Assembly (NCBI GenBank): GCA_016742075.1
Contig: JACVCL010000002.1
Span: 91,400-155,399, forward strand
Direction of reading: 5' to 3'
Length of the DNA stretch: 64,000 nucleotides
DNA from: Phycisphaerales bacterium
GTDB lineage: Bacteria; Planctomycetota; Phycisphaerae; Phycisphaerales; UBA1924
This document shows, in pieces, positions 54,292 to 64,000 of this stretch. Position numbers and translations under genes: made by a program. Each line of letters opens with the position of its first letter. Position 1 is the first letter of the stretch. The notes below the pieces were generated by a model. It had not been told where the DNA came from. It saw only the letters and a list, made by a program, of their open reading frames with translations, and ran no database searches.

Positions 54292-55308
54292 GTGATCGCC
54301 CTGCTGGCTTCATCGTGGCTCAACACCGACCCGACCGTGTTCGTTGAGACTCTGCTCAACGGCCTGGCGGTGGGAAGCGTGTACGCGCTGATCGCGCTCG
54401 GCTACACGATGGTGTACGGGATCCTGAAGTTCATCAACTTCGCCCACTCGGACGTCGTGACCTGGGGGGCGTGGGTGTCGTTCACGATCGCGGCCGCGGT
54501 GGCGGCGGCGATCGGATGGACATTCACCGGCGGCGCGGCCCGGCCGGCGCCGCTGTGGCTGGGGCCGACCCTGCTGGTGTGCACAATGCTTGTCTGCGGG
54601 GCCATCGGCTTCGCCATCGAACGGCTGGCCTACAAGCCGCTGCGCTCGGCCCCTCGGCTGAACGTGCTGATCACCGCCATCGGCGTCTCGCTTCTGCTCC
54701 AGAACGTCGGGCAGCTCCAGTTTTCGTTCCTGCCGGGATGGCTGAAGTTCCCGTTCGGCACGCAGCCGCAGAGCTTCCCGCAGCTGCTGCCGGCCGAGCC
54801 GCTGGCCACCGTCATCGGGGTCAAGCTGTACTGGATCGACCTCATCGGCTTCGGAACCGCCGTGTCGCTGATGGTGGCGCTCGAGTGGCTGGTGTACCAC
54901 ACCAAGACCGGGCGGATGATGCGGGCGGTGAGCTACGACGTGCGGACCGCCGCGCTGATGGGCATACCGGTCGATCGGATCATCTCGTTCACGTTCGTGC
55001 TGGGCTCGATGCTGGCCGCGGCGGCCGGGCTGCTCTACGTGACCAAGTACCCGGGCAACCTGCTGCAGACGGCCGACACGACGTGGGTGCTGCTGGGGCT
55101 CAAGGCCTTCGTGGCGGCGGTGGTCGGGGGGATCGGGAACATCCGCGGGGCCATGCTCGGCGGGTTCCTCATCGGTCTCATCGAGCTGTTCGGCGCGCGG
55201 TACCTCGACCCCGGCCTGCGCGACGTGTACGTGTTCTCGATCCTCATCCTGGTGCTGCTGTTCAAGCCCACCGGCCTGCTGGGCTCGACGGTGCGGGAGA
55301 AGGTGTAG
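54292..55308 (+). CDS. livH: Branched-chain amino acid ABC permease LivH
   Basis: 338 residues with about eight membrane helices. Family motifs are LLNGLAVGSVYALIALGYTMVYGILKFINFAH, VLITAIGVSLLLQN, GLKAFVAAVVGGIGNIRGAMLGG and the C-terminal LLFKPTGLLGS. Start GTG 54292 lacks a clear Shine-Dalgarno. It is longer than E. coli LivH (308) because of an Ala/Gly-rich loop near residues 65-95. The livM gene follows three bases after its stop. Confidence 0.95.
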   Translation: MIALLASSWLNTDPTVFVETLLNGLAVGSVYALIALGYTMVYGILKFINFAHSDVVTWGAWVSFTIAAAVAAAIGWTFTGGAARPAPLWLGPTLLVCTMLVCGAIGFAIERLAYKPLRSAPRLNVLITAIGVSLLLQNVGQLQFSFLPGWLKFPFGTQPQSFPQLLPAEPLATVIGVKLYWIDLIGFGTAVSLMVALEWLVYHTKTGRMMRAVSYDVRTAALMGIPVDRIISFTFVLGSMLAAAAGLLYVTKYPGNLLQTADTTWVLLGLKAFVAAVVGGIGNIRGAMLGGFLIGLIELFGARYLDPGLRDVYVFSILILVLLFKPTGLLGSTVREKV

Positions 55309-55311
55309 CGC

Positions 55312-56648
<1,337 letters not shown>

Positions 56649-56652
<4 letters not shown>

Positions 56653-57434
56653 GCCTGCTGACGGTCGAGGGTGTGTCGATCAGTTTCGGCGGCCTCAAGG
56701 CGGTTCAGGACTTTCGCCTGAGCCTCGAGCCCAACAGCCTGTGCGGCCTCATCGGTCCCAACGGCGCGGGCAAGACGACGGCGTTCAACCTGCTGACCGG
56801 GGTGTACCGTCCTGACCGGGGCCGGATCACCCTGGGCGGGAGGAACCTCGCGGGGCTCCGCCCGCATCAGATCACCGCGGCGGGCGTGGCCCGGACGTTC
56901 CAGAACATCCGCCTGTTCCCCGATCTGAGCGTGCTCGACAACGTGAAGATCGCCGGGCACCTGCGGTCGGACGCGGGGCTGTTCGGCTCAATCTTCCGCG
57001 CCCGCCGGCAGCGAGGCGAGGAGCGCGCGATGACCGAGCGCGCGATGGAGCTGCTGGCCATCTTCAATCTCGACGGGCGGGCGGGCGAGCAGGCCAGGAG
57101 TCTGCCCTACGGCGACCAGCGGCGGCTCGAGATCGCGCGGGCGCTGGCGACGGAACCCCGCCTTCTTCTGCTCGACGAGCCCGCGGCCGGGATGAATCCG
57201 CAGGAGAAGAAGGGGCTGCGCGAGCTGATCCGCGGGCTCATCCGCCGCTTCGACGTGGCGGTGCTCCTGATCGAGCACGACATGGGCGTGGTTATGGACC
57301 TCTGCCAGCGCATCACCGTGCTCGATCACGGCGTCATCATCGCCGAGGGACCGCCCGCGGCCATCCAGAAGGACCCCAAGGTGATCGCCGCCTATCTGGG
57401 CAAGCCCGCCGAGGGCGAGAAGGGTGAGGGCTGA
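56649..57434 (+). CDS. livG: Branched-chain amino acid ABC ATPase LivG
   Basis: 261 residues. Walker A GPNGAGKTT, Q-loop TFQNIRLFPDLSVLDNV, signature LPYGDQRRLEIARAL, Walker B LLLLDEPAAGMNPQEKK and switch His in LIEHDMGVVM. The signature motif reads PYGDQ in place of LSGGQ, as usual for LivG. ATG 56649 overlaps the livM stop by four bases. Confidence 0.96.
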
Positions 57435-57437
57435 GTG

Positions 57438-58163
<726 letters not shown>

Positions 58164-58222
58164 GCACCCCACCGCCGGCGCACCGCGGTTCCGGGAAACC
58201 GCATCGCGCACGTGGAGGGCGA

Positions 58223-59425
58223 TCAAGCCTTGGGTTCGTTGACGCGGCGGACCGGGGCCGCCGAGCCCGCGACGACACCCGCCATGCGCTCGATGGCATC
58301 CGCGGCCTCGGCGCTCGCGAGCTTGCCCGCAAACTTATGGATCACCTCGACCAGCGCCCGCCGCTGCGCCTCCTGAGCCTCGGGGGAGCTCAGCAGCGCG
58401 TCGGCCGCGTCCACCAGACGCCCGGAGCCCTTGAAGTACGGAATGAGCTCGGGCACGATCTCTCGCCCCGCGATGAGGTTGGGCAGGGCGAAGAACTTCG
58501 TGGTGATCACCCAGCGCCCGATGCACTGGTACGCCAGTTTGTTGGTTTTGTACACGATCACCATCGGCCGCGCCTGCTTGGCCAGCTGCAGCGTCACCGT
58601 GCCGGAGACCACCAAAGCGACGTCGCACCAGCGGGTCACCAGGTCGGTGGCCCCCACGCGGATGTCGAGGCCCTCGGGCCAGCCGCCGAGCGCATTGGCC
58701 CGCTCGTAGAGATTGGCCGCCACCGCGTCGGTGGTGGCGCCGACCACGCCCACGAGGCCGGGATGTCGCCGCCGCAGCTCGCGGAACGTCGCCAGAAGCA
58801 GCGGGAAGTTCCGGCGCAGCTCGGCCGGGCGGGAACCGGGGAGCAGCGCCAGCTTCGGCGCACCCCCGGGAAGCGATCTCGCCTGCTCGTCGAGGGCTTC
58901 CAGGTCGAGCGGCTCGTCGAACAGCGGGTGGCCGATGAACCGCGCCGGCACCCCTCGGGTCGAGAACCAGTCTTCCTCGAACGGCAGCAGGCACAGCACC
59001 AGGTCGGTGCAGCGCCGCAGCTTGCGCAGCCGCCACGGGCCCCAGGCCCACAGCTGGGGCGCCACGAGGTGCACGACCTTGCACCCGGACCTCTTGGCGA
59101 TCCGGCAGATCGGGAAGTTGGCCGCCGGCGAGTCCACCGGAACGTGCACCGTGATCCGGTTGGCCTTCAGCCATCCGGCGATGTCGCGGTTGATCTGCTG
59201 ATGCTCGCGGATCTTGTCCCACGTCGGGACGCCGACCACCGCGTCGTCGCCGGTGGTCTTCACGATCGTCGCGCCCGCCCGGGCCATCTTGGGGCCGCCC
59301 CACGCAAAGATCGGAAGCCTCGGATGTCGGCGGCGCAGTTCTCGGATCACCGCCGCGGCGTGGTCATCGCCGCTGGGCTCGAAGGCCGTGAACAGCAGCG
59401 AGGGTTGGCCGGCGGCGTCGGGCAT
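58223..59425 (-). CDS. lpxB: Lipid-A-disaccharide synthase
   Basis: 400 residues, about 20 more than E. coli LpxB. Joins UDP-2,3-diacylglucosamine and lipid X to form the lipid A disaccharide at the inner membrane. Motifs are FTAFEPSGDDHAAAVIREL, FAWGGPKMARAGATIV, VPVDSPAANFPICRIAKR, VAPQLWAWGPWRLRKLRR, LLPGSRPAELRRNFPLLL and VSGTVTLQLA, followed by the conserved ALPNLIAGREIVPEL. ATG 59425 begins at the family N-terminus; an upstream in-frame extension to 59608 is rejected. It is divergent from aspS. Confidence 0.94.
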   Translation of the reverse strand: MPDAAGQPSLLFTAFEPSGDDHAAAVIRELRRRHPRLPIFAWGGPKMARAGATIVKTTGDDAVVGVPTWDKIREHQQINRDIAGWLKANRITVHVPVDSPAANFPICRIAKRSGCKVVHLVAPQLWAWGPWRLRKLRRCTDLVLCLLPFEEDWFSTRGVPARFIGHPLFDEPLDLEALDEQARSLPGGAPKLALLPGSRPAELRRNFPLLLATFRELRRRHPGLVGVVGATTDAVAANLYERANALGGWPEGLDIRVGATDLVTRWCDVALVVSGTVTLQLAKQARPMVIVYKTNKLAYQCIGRWVITTKFFALPNLIAGREIVPELIPYFKGSGRLVDAADALLSSPEAQEAQRRALVEVIHKFAGKLASAEAADAIERMAGVVAGSAAPVRRVNEPKA

Positions 59426-59493
59426 GTGTCGTGGGCGACTCTCGGGGTCCGGAGTCCGGAACAATACCCTGCCGAACCACGAACCGACGCCGC

Positions 59494-59499
59494 TATACT
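59494..59499 (+). promoter_or_regulatory. -10-like TATACT upstream of aspS
   Basis: TATACT matches five of six consensus bases. Initiation near 59506 gives a leader of about 62 bases before ATG 59568. No good -35 hexamer is visible at normal spacing. Confidence 0.4.
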
Positions 59500-59567
59500 C
59501 GCCGCCCCTCGCCGGGATCCGAAACCTCTCCGGCTCCGGTTCGCACCGTCTTCCGAAGGCCTCCCGA

Positions 59568-61424
59568 ATGTCCACGACCGCTGCCTCTCCGTACCGACGC
59601 ACGCACACCTGCGGGGCCCTCCGCCCGGCCGACGTGGGCCGGAGCGTGCTGCTCTGCGGCTGGGTGAACAGCTATCGCGACCACGGCAACCTGATCTTCG
59701 TCGACCTGCGGGACCGTTTCGGCATCACCCAGCTGGTTTTCGACCGCGAAGACGGCGCCCACGAAGTCCAGGAGCTCGCCGACCGGCTCCGCAACGAGGA
59801 TGTCATCTCGGTGTCCGGCAAGGTGCGCATCCGCGTCGGCGGGCCGAACCCCAAGCTCGCGACCGGCGAGGTTGAGGTGGTGGTCGGTGCCTTGCACATC
59901 CTGAACAAGACCGTCGCCCCCCCCTTCCTCCCGGACGATCTCTCGGCCCTGCCCAACGAGGAGCTTCGCCTCACGCACCGGTATCTCGACCTGCGCCGGC
60001 CCCGCATGCAGCAGATCCTCGGGCTTCGGCACCGCGTGACCAAGATCGCCCGTGACTACTTCGACGAGAACGGCTTCCTCGAGATCGAGACCCCCGTGCT
60101 CTACAAGAGCACGCCGGAGGGCGCCCGCGAGTTCCTGGTTCCTTCACGCCTTCAGCCCGGCGAGTGGTACGCCCTTCCGCAGAGCCCGCAGCTCTTCAAG
60201 CAGATCCTCATGATCGCCGGCTGCGACCGCTACCTGCAGATCTGCCGCTGCTTCCGCGACGAAGACCCCCGCGCCGACCGGCAGGCCGAGTTCAGCCAGA
60301 TCGACCTCGAGATGTCCTTCGTCCAGCGCGAGGACGTCATGGCGATGATGGAGGGCTTCGCCCGCCGGCTGTGGAAGGAGGCCCTGGGCATCGAGGTGCC
60401 GCCGATCCGGCGGATGAGCTACCGCGAGGCCCTGGAGACGTACGGCATCGACCGGCCCGACCTCCGGTACGGCCTGCCCATCGCCGACATCTCCGAGATC
60501 GCCCGCAAGGCCGACTTCAAAGTCTTCCAGGACGCCCTGATCAAGGGCGCCGACAGGCCCCGCTTCAGCAGCAAGCGCGGCGTGGTGAAGGCCCTCCGCG
60601 TCCCCGGCGGCGCCGAGAAGCTCACCCGCAAGATCACCGACGGCTACACCGAGTGGGCCAAGACCTTCGGCGCCGGCGGCGTGGCGGTGGTCAAGCTCAC
60701 CCCCGCGGGCTTCGAGACGGGCATCGCCAAGTTCATCGAGCCGCTCCGCGCCGAGCTCACGGCCGCGCTGTCGCTTCAGCCCGGAGACACCGCGCTCTTC
60801 GTGGCCGACGTGTACTCGGTGGCCACCAAGACCATGGGCGAACTCCGCCAGAAGGTCGCCCGCGACATGGGACTGGTCCCGGAGTGGGGCAAGGCCTGGG
60901 AATTCCTCTGGGTCATCGACTTCCCGATGTTCGAGAAGAACAAGGACACGGGCAAGTGGGTGGCCAGCCATCACCCCTTCACGGCGCCCCGCCACGACCA
61001 GCAGGCGGCGTTCGTCGCCGCCCCCGAGAGCGACGAGGACGTGATCGAGAGCATGGTCTCGGCCGGCTACGACCTGGTGCTGAACGGTTCGGAGATCGCC
61101 GGCGGCTCGGTCCGCATCCACGACCCCGCGGTGCAGAGCAAGGTGTTCTCGTTGCTCGGGCTCACGCCCCAGCAGGCGCAGGAGAAGTTCAGCTTCCTGC
61201 TCGACGCGCTGAAGTTCGGCGCCCCGCCCCACGGCGGAATCGCCTTCGGCCTCGACCGGCTGATCATGCACCTCGCTGGCACCGAGAACATCCGCGACGT
61301 GATCGCCTTCCCCAAGACGCAGACCGGCGCCGACCTGATGACGCACGCCCCGGGCCCCGTCACCTCGGCCCAGCTGCGGGACCTTCACGTCGCGAGCACC
61401 TGGACACCACCGGCGAAGAAGTAG
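59568..61424 (+). CDS. aspS: Aspartyl-tRNA synthetase
   Basis: 618 residues, the long bacterial form. N-terminal anticodon-binding OB-fold (RSVLLCGWVNSYRDHGNLIFVDLRD), class II motif 1 and FLEIETPVLYKSTPEGAREFLVPSR, motif 2 FRDEDPRADRQAEFSQIDLEMSF, the inserted GAD domain (about 300-430), and motif 3 GIAFGLDRLIMHLAG. ATG 59568 fits the family start. Whether it also charges tRNA-Asn cannot be judged here. The region upstream overlaps lpxB, so longer frames are rejected. Confidence 0.97.
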   Translation: MSTTAASPYRRTHTCGALRPADVGRSVLLCGWVNSYRDHGNLIFVDLRDRFGITQLVFDREDGAHEVQELADRLRNEDVISVSGKVRIRVGGPNPKLATGEVEVVVGALHILNKTVAPPFLPDDLSALPNEELRLTHRYLDLRRPRMQQILGLRHRVTKIARDYFDENGFLEIETPVLYKSTPEGAREFLVPSRLQPGEWYALPQSPQLFKQILMIAGCDRYLQICRCFRDEDPRADRQAEFSQIDLEMSFVQREDVMAMMEGFARRLWKEALGIEVPPIRRMSYREALETYGIDRPDLRYGLPIADISEIARKADFKVFQDALIKGADRPRFSSKRGVVKALRVPGGAEKLTRKITDGYTEWAKTFGAGGVAVVKLTPAGFETGIAKFIEPLRAELTAALSLQPGDTALFVADVYSVATKTMGELRQKVARDMGLVPEWGKAWEFLWVIDFPMFEKNKDTGKWVASHHPFTAPRHDQQAAFVAAPESDEDVIESMVSAGYDLVLNGSEIAGGSVRIHDPAVQSKVFSLLGLTPQQAQEKFSFLLDALKFGAPPHGGIAFGLDRLIMHLAGTENIRDVIAFPKTQTGADLMTHAPGPVTSAQLRDLHVASTWTPPAKK

Positions 61425-61732
61425 CCCTATCCCGATGTCCGCAGCCGCTTCAAGGGGGTTGGCCCCGTGACCCGCGTCGCCGTGATGGATCCGCGGGTGC
61501 GGGGCAGCGGCGGGCCGCGTTGGTCCGAGAATCTCGGGCCGTATGCCGATGCCGCACAAGGCAAGGGGCGCATCCCGAATCGACGACCGTTCGCCGGCAA
61601 TCGCCTTGACTCGCACGACGGGAATCTCAGAGTTCCCGATACCGATCCCGGGCCCTCGGCCGCTTCACGGCGACGGTCGGCGCGGGATACCGGCCCGATC
61701 TCTGGTACAGTCCCCCACGGAGGAAAGTGAAC
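61425..61732 (+). other. Intergenic region before the anchor protein gene
   Basis: 308 bases. It holds an imperfect inverted repeat GGGAATCTC/GAGTTCCC (61620-61637), a possible operator, with TTGACT (61606-61611) just before it but no matching -10. The ribosome binding site GGAGG of the next gene is at its end. I see no convincing gene. Confidence 0.35.
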
Positions 61733-62557
61733 ATGAAGACTCTCTGCGCATCCGCGTGCGTCGTCGTGGCCGGTCTCGCGTCAACCGCCCAAGCTGCCAT
61801 CGTCAATCTCGGAACGGCCGGCAACTACGCCGTCGTCGCCACCGGGACGGGCATCTCGATGAACTCGGGCCCGAACGTCGGCGATGTCCTGCTGGGTCAG
61901 GGGATCAACGCTTCGTTCTCGGGCGGCGGCAACGGCGCGATCACCGGGGTGCTCTACTACGACAGCACCGTCACCGGCACGAACACCTTCAATCAGCTCC
62001 AGACTCCGCCGACGATCCAGCAGGTGGCCACGTCCGTGACGCTCACGGCCGAGAATGACGCCATTGCCGCGTCGATCGCCGCCCAGAATCTGACGCCGAC
62101 GCAGACCTTCGGCGCCATCAACGGCACGCAGACCATCACGGGCAACGGCGGCGTCAATGTGATCAACATCGCCTCGCTCCAGAACGCCCCGCTCACGCTG
62201 AGCGGCACGGCCAGCGACGTCTTCATCTTCAACGTCACCGGCAACTTCGCCACCAACCAGCCGATGACGCTCTCGGGCGGCGTTCTCCCCTCGAGGATTC
62301 TCTTCAATCTGCTCGGCACCTCAGGCAACATCTTCCAGACCTCCGGCGGTAACACGCTCTTCGGCACGTTCCTCTCCACCCGAGGCGGCAACTTCCAGTT
62401 CTCGAACCTCGTCCTGACGGGCGCGCTGATCAACACCGGCGGCAACGTCGCGATCGTCTCGGGATCGCGGGTCACCTACCAAGGCTTCGTCCCTGCGCCC
62501 GGCGCCGCGGCGTTCCTGGTCTTGGCGGGCGGGCTGGCGCTGCGCCGGCGCCGCTAG
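61733..62557 (+). CDS. Secreted choice-of-anchor/ice-binding-like protein with C-terminal sorting tail
   Basis: 274 residues. Signal peptide (ASACVVVAGLASTAQA) followed by a Gly/Thr/Asn-rich beta-helix-like domain (about 22-250) with NLGTAGNYAVVATGTGI, DVFIFNVTGNFATNQPM and LFGTFLSTRGGNFQFSNL. It resembles choice-of-anchor A domains and, more weakly, DUF3494 ice-binding proteins. The tail is PAPG, a hydrophobic helix (AAAFLVLAGGLAL) and RRRR, a PEP-CTERM-like arrangement suited to membrane sorting or anchoring. Two starts are possible; ATG 61733 has GGAGG nine bases upstream, so it is preferred over GTG 61727. Composition is poorer in Arg and richer in Asn/Thr than neighbours. Confidence 0.85.
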   Translation: MKTLCASACVVVAGLASTAQAAIVNLGTAGNYAVVATGTGISMNSGPNVGDVLLGQGINASFSGGGNGAITGVLYYDSTVTGTNTFNQLQTPPTIQQVATSVTLTAENDAIAASIAAQNLTPTQTFGAINGTQTITGNGGVNVINIASLQNAPLTLSGTASDVFIFNVTGNFATNQPMTLSGGVLPSRILFNLLGTSGNIFQTSGGNTLFGTFLSTRGGNFQFSNLVLTGALINTGGNVAIVSGSRVTYQGFVPAPGAAAFLVLAGGLALRRRR

Positions 62558-62683
62558 CGGCCGTCGGGGGCGCGTCCCGCGCTGTCGCGGGCCGCGCCGA
62601 TCGCCGAGCATGCCACGAACAGAACCGGTCCGGCGTCCTACGGCAACGATTTACCGCCCGGCGCGGCTGTCGCTCGCGATCGG

Positions 62684-63334
62684 TCAGCACGGCCTCAGCA
62701 GCACCAGCCACTCGGCGTTCCCCCGCTTGGCGTGCTTCCCGCCGCCGGGGATCGGTGACGGGATCAGCCCGAGAATCAGCACCCCCAGGCCCGGCAGTTG
62801 GGCGAGCACCCCCTGCAGGACCTCCTCCGAGCGTGGCTGGCTCAGCACACCCCCTTCCAGCAGGCCCTCGCGGCCCATGTCCGTCGCTTCGTAGTGCGGC
62901 TTGATCAGCGAGATGATCCTCGGCCCGCCGGGGCGGCCGCTGCCCGCCACCCACCGGAGCGCCGCGGGAATCGCCAGCCGCTGCGGGGTCCAGCCGAGGT
63001 CGATCGCCATCAGGTCCACCGGGCCGTCGTCGGGCGGGGGGGCGTGAAGGGCGTTGGTGCGCTCGAGCACCGTCACTTTCGGGTGGATCCGCAGCTTGTA
63101 GGCCAGCGTGCCGTACGACGTGTCCACCGCCCATACGTGGCCCGCGCCGGTCTGAAGCAGACAGTCGGTGAACCCCCCGACGTTGGCGCCGAAGTCGGCG
63201 CAGCGCAGCCCACCTCCCTCTGAGGGGTCGATCCGGAATGCGTCGAGGGCCGCGCGCAGCTTCAGGGCACCGCGCCCGACGTACCGCGAGCCGTCGTCGT
63301 CCGCAGCGGGATGGTGAGAACCCGGGTCCGTCAT
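62684..63334 (-). CDS. TlyA/FtsJ-like rRNA methyltransferase without S4 domain
   Basis: 216 residues with the Rossmann-type SAM-binding methyltransferase fold of TlyA. Visible motifs: SRYVGRGALKLRAALDAF, CADFGANVGGFTDCLLQTGAGHVWAVD (SAM site), KVTVLERTNAL and LMAIDLGWTPQR, then IISLIKPHYE. TlyA proteins usually carry an N-terminal S4 RNA-binding domain of 60 residues, which is absent. ATG 63334 starts at a short disordered head; upstream sequence belongs to lpxI (11-base gap). It probably 2'-O-methylates ribosomal RNA, but target and activity are inferred. Confidence 0.85.
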   Translation of the reverse strand: MTDPGSHHPAADDDGSRYVGRGALKLRAALDAFRIDPSEGGGLRCADFGANVGGFTDCLLQTGAGHVWAVDTSYGTLAYKLRIHPKVTVLERTNALHAPPPDDGPVDLMAIDLGWTPQRLAIPAALRWVAGSGRPGGPRIISLIKPHYEATDMGREGLLEGGVLSQPRSEEVLQGVLAQLPGLGVLILGLIPSPIPGGGKHAKRGNAEWLVLLRPC

Positions 63335-63345
63335 CGCTGGCGTCT

Positions 63346-64000
63346 CTAGACCGCCGGGAGCCCGACGATCGCCACCCCCAGCTCGTCGGCGATCTTCAGC
63401 GTCAGCGGCTTGTCGACCATGATCACGTCTCCCGCCGCCACCGCGATGCAACGGCCGCCCGCCTTGTGAAGGTTGCGCACCGTCTCGGGGCCGATGGTCG
63501 GGACATCGCTCCGCCTGTCGTGGCCGGCCCGTGCCGCCTTCAATAACGTCCACCCCGGGCTGCGCACCAGCGTGCCGGTGCGCTCGATCATCCGGTCGGT
63601 GCCCTCCACCGCCTCCACCGCGATCACATCGCGCGAGCGGACGCTGATCGCCTGGCCGATGTCGAGCCGGAGCATCTCCATCAGGATCGGCCATCCGAAG
63701 TCGATGTCGATCCGCTCGGACGACGAGGGCTGGCGCCGCGTCATCGGACCCGTGGAAGCCATGTGCTCGGGGATGTGGTGTGTCGAATCGATGAGGTGCA
63801 CTCCCATGCCGGCCAGTTCGTCGGCGATCGCGGCCAGAATCTTGTGCGACCGCCGGTCGTGCCGCAACCGCCAGTAGATCCGCACCGCCGCCAGATCCGG
63901 GATGTTGGCGACGATCGCCGACCAGTCGTGCAGCAGGCTCGCCTTGTCGATGCGGCCAACCATCACCGCGTGCCTTACCCCCCCACCTGATCCCCGACCT
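63346..64000 (-). CDS. lpxI: UDP-2,3-diacylglucosamine diphosphatase LpxI, 5' end missing
   Basis: About 217 residues are visible; the frame stays open to the window end, so the N-terminus is missing. An ATG is present at 63963, but upstream codons still read as LpxI-like sequence (GVRHAVMVGRIDK), so the true start lies outside. The C-terminal catalytic domain contains DIGQAISVRSRDVIAVEAVEGTD, KAARAGHDRRSDVPTIG and NLHKAGGRCIAV. LpxI cleaves UDP-2,3-diacylglucosamine to lipid X, the step before LpxB. The TlyA-like gene follows 11 bases downstream. Confidence 0.92.
   Translation of the reverse strand, partial: GRGSGGGVRHAVMVGRIDKASLLHDWSAIVANIPDLAAVRIYWRLRHDRRSHKILAAIADELAGMGVHLIDSTHHIPEHMASTGPMTRRQPSSSERIDIDFGWPILMEMLRLDIGQAISVRSRDVIAVEAVEGTDRMIERTGTLVRSPGWTLLKAARAGHDRRSDVPTIGPETVRNLHKAGGRCIAVAAGDVIMVDKPLTLKIADELGVAIVGLPAV

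Noticed and set aside
58180..58200. Small hairpin between livF and lpxB (GCGGTT/AACCGC)
   Set aside because: Only a six-base stem, with no U-tract on either strand; not called a terminator.

Overview
This 64 kb window is one contiguous stretch of a very GC-rich bacterial chromosome with dense, single-function genes and strong G/C at third codon positions. The gene set points to a diderm: lipid A genes (lpxB, lpxI), OmpA-type lipoproteins and a secretin. Several traits suggest a planctomycete of the class Phycisphaerae: a batA-E/MoxR/DUF58 aerotolerance operon, a very large secretin, an S46 peptidase and a surface protein ending in a PAPG-hydrophobic-RRRR tail. The taxonomic call is an inference from gene content; no rRNA is present. 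I see no prophage, insertion sequence, CRISPR array or rRNA operon, so most of the window reads as ordinary core genome.

Layout. 1-5.3 kb (minus strand): recG, a small HTH regulator, polX with a PHP domain, and a membrane protein cut by the window edge. 5.4-6.8 kb: two tandem OmpA-family lipoproteins, the first with a near-consensus promoter and a clean terminator. 6.9-11.6 kb: a DegT-type aminotransferase, xseA, xseB and an oversized prepilin peptidase. 12.2-18.4 kb: a carbohydrate ABC transporter operon (binding protein, two permeases, UgpC/MalK-type ATPase) ending in a YmdB-like phosphoesterase. 18.5-24.5 kb (plus strand): a small Pro-rich protein, tRNA-Gln(CUG), a Gly-rich RRM protein with its own terminator, a TIGR01777 oxidoreductase, a 4-TM protein, an esterase and an FAD oxidoreductase.

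24.5-34.0 kb (minus strand): a complete MoxR-DUF58-BatA-BatB-BatC-BatD-BatE operon with many stop/start overlaps. A Tat-exported Fe/Mn superoxide dismutase is divergent from it. 35-44.5 kb: a YdjY-like protein, an M28 peptidase with a PDZ domain, then divergent gcvP, an S46 dipeptidyl-peptidase and a DUF457-like membrane protein. 44.5-49.2 kb: an anti-sigma kinase/STAS antagonist pair and a 1.2-thousand-residue secretin. 49.4-58.2 kb: priA, an unknown conserved-looking protein, and a full branched-chain amino-acid transporter (livKHMGF) with a terminator between the binding protein and the permeases. 58.2-64 kb: lpxB, aspS, a secreted anchor-type protein, a TlyA/FtsJ-like methyltransferase and lpxI running off the end.

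How it fits together. Two themes recur. One is nutrient uptake: sugar and amino-acid ABC systems, exported peptidases and glycine cleavage. The other is envelope building: lipid A, OmpA lipoproteins, secretin, prepilin peptidase and the Bat operon. No clear new defence or mobile system was found. The most unusual features are enlarged members of known families (permease, binding protein, prepilin peptidase, secretin), collagen-like triplets in BatC, and a recurrent TACACT -10-like hexamer placed so close to some start codons that leaderless transcripts are likely.
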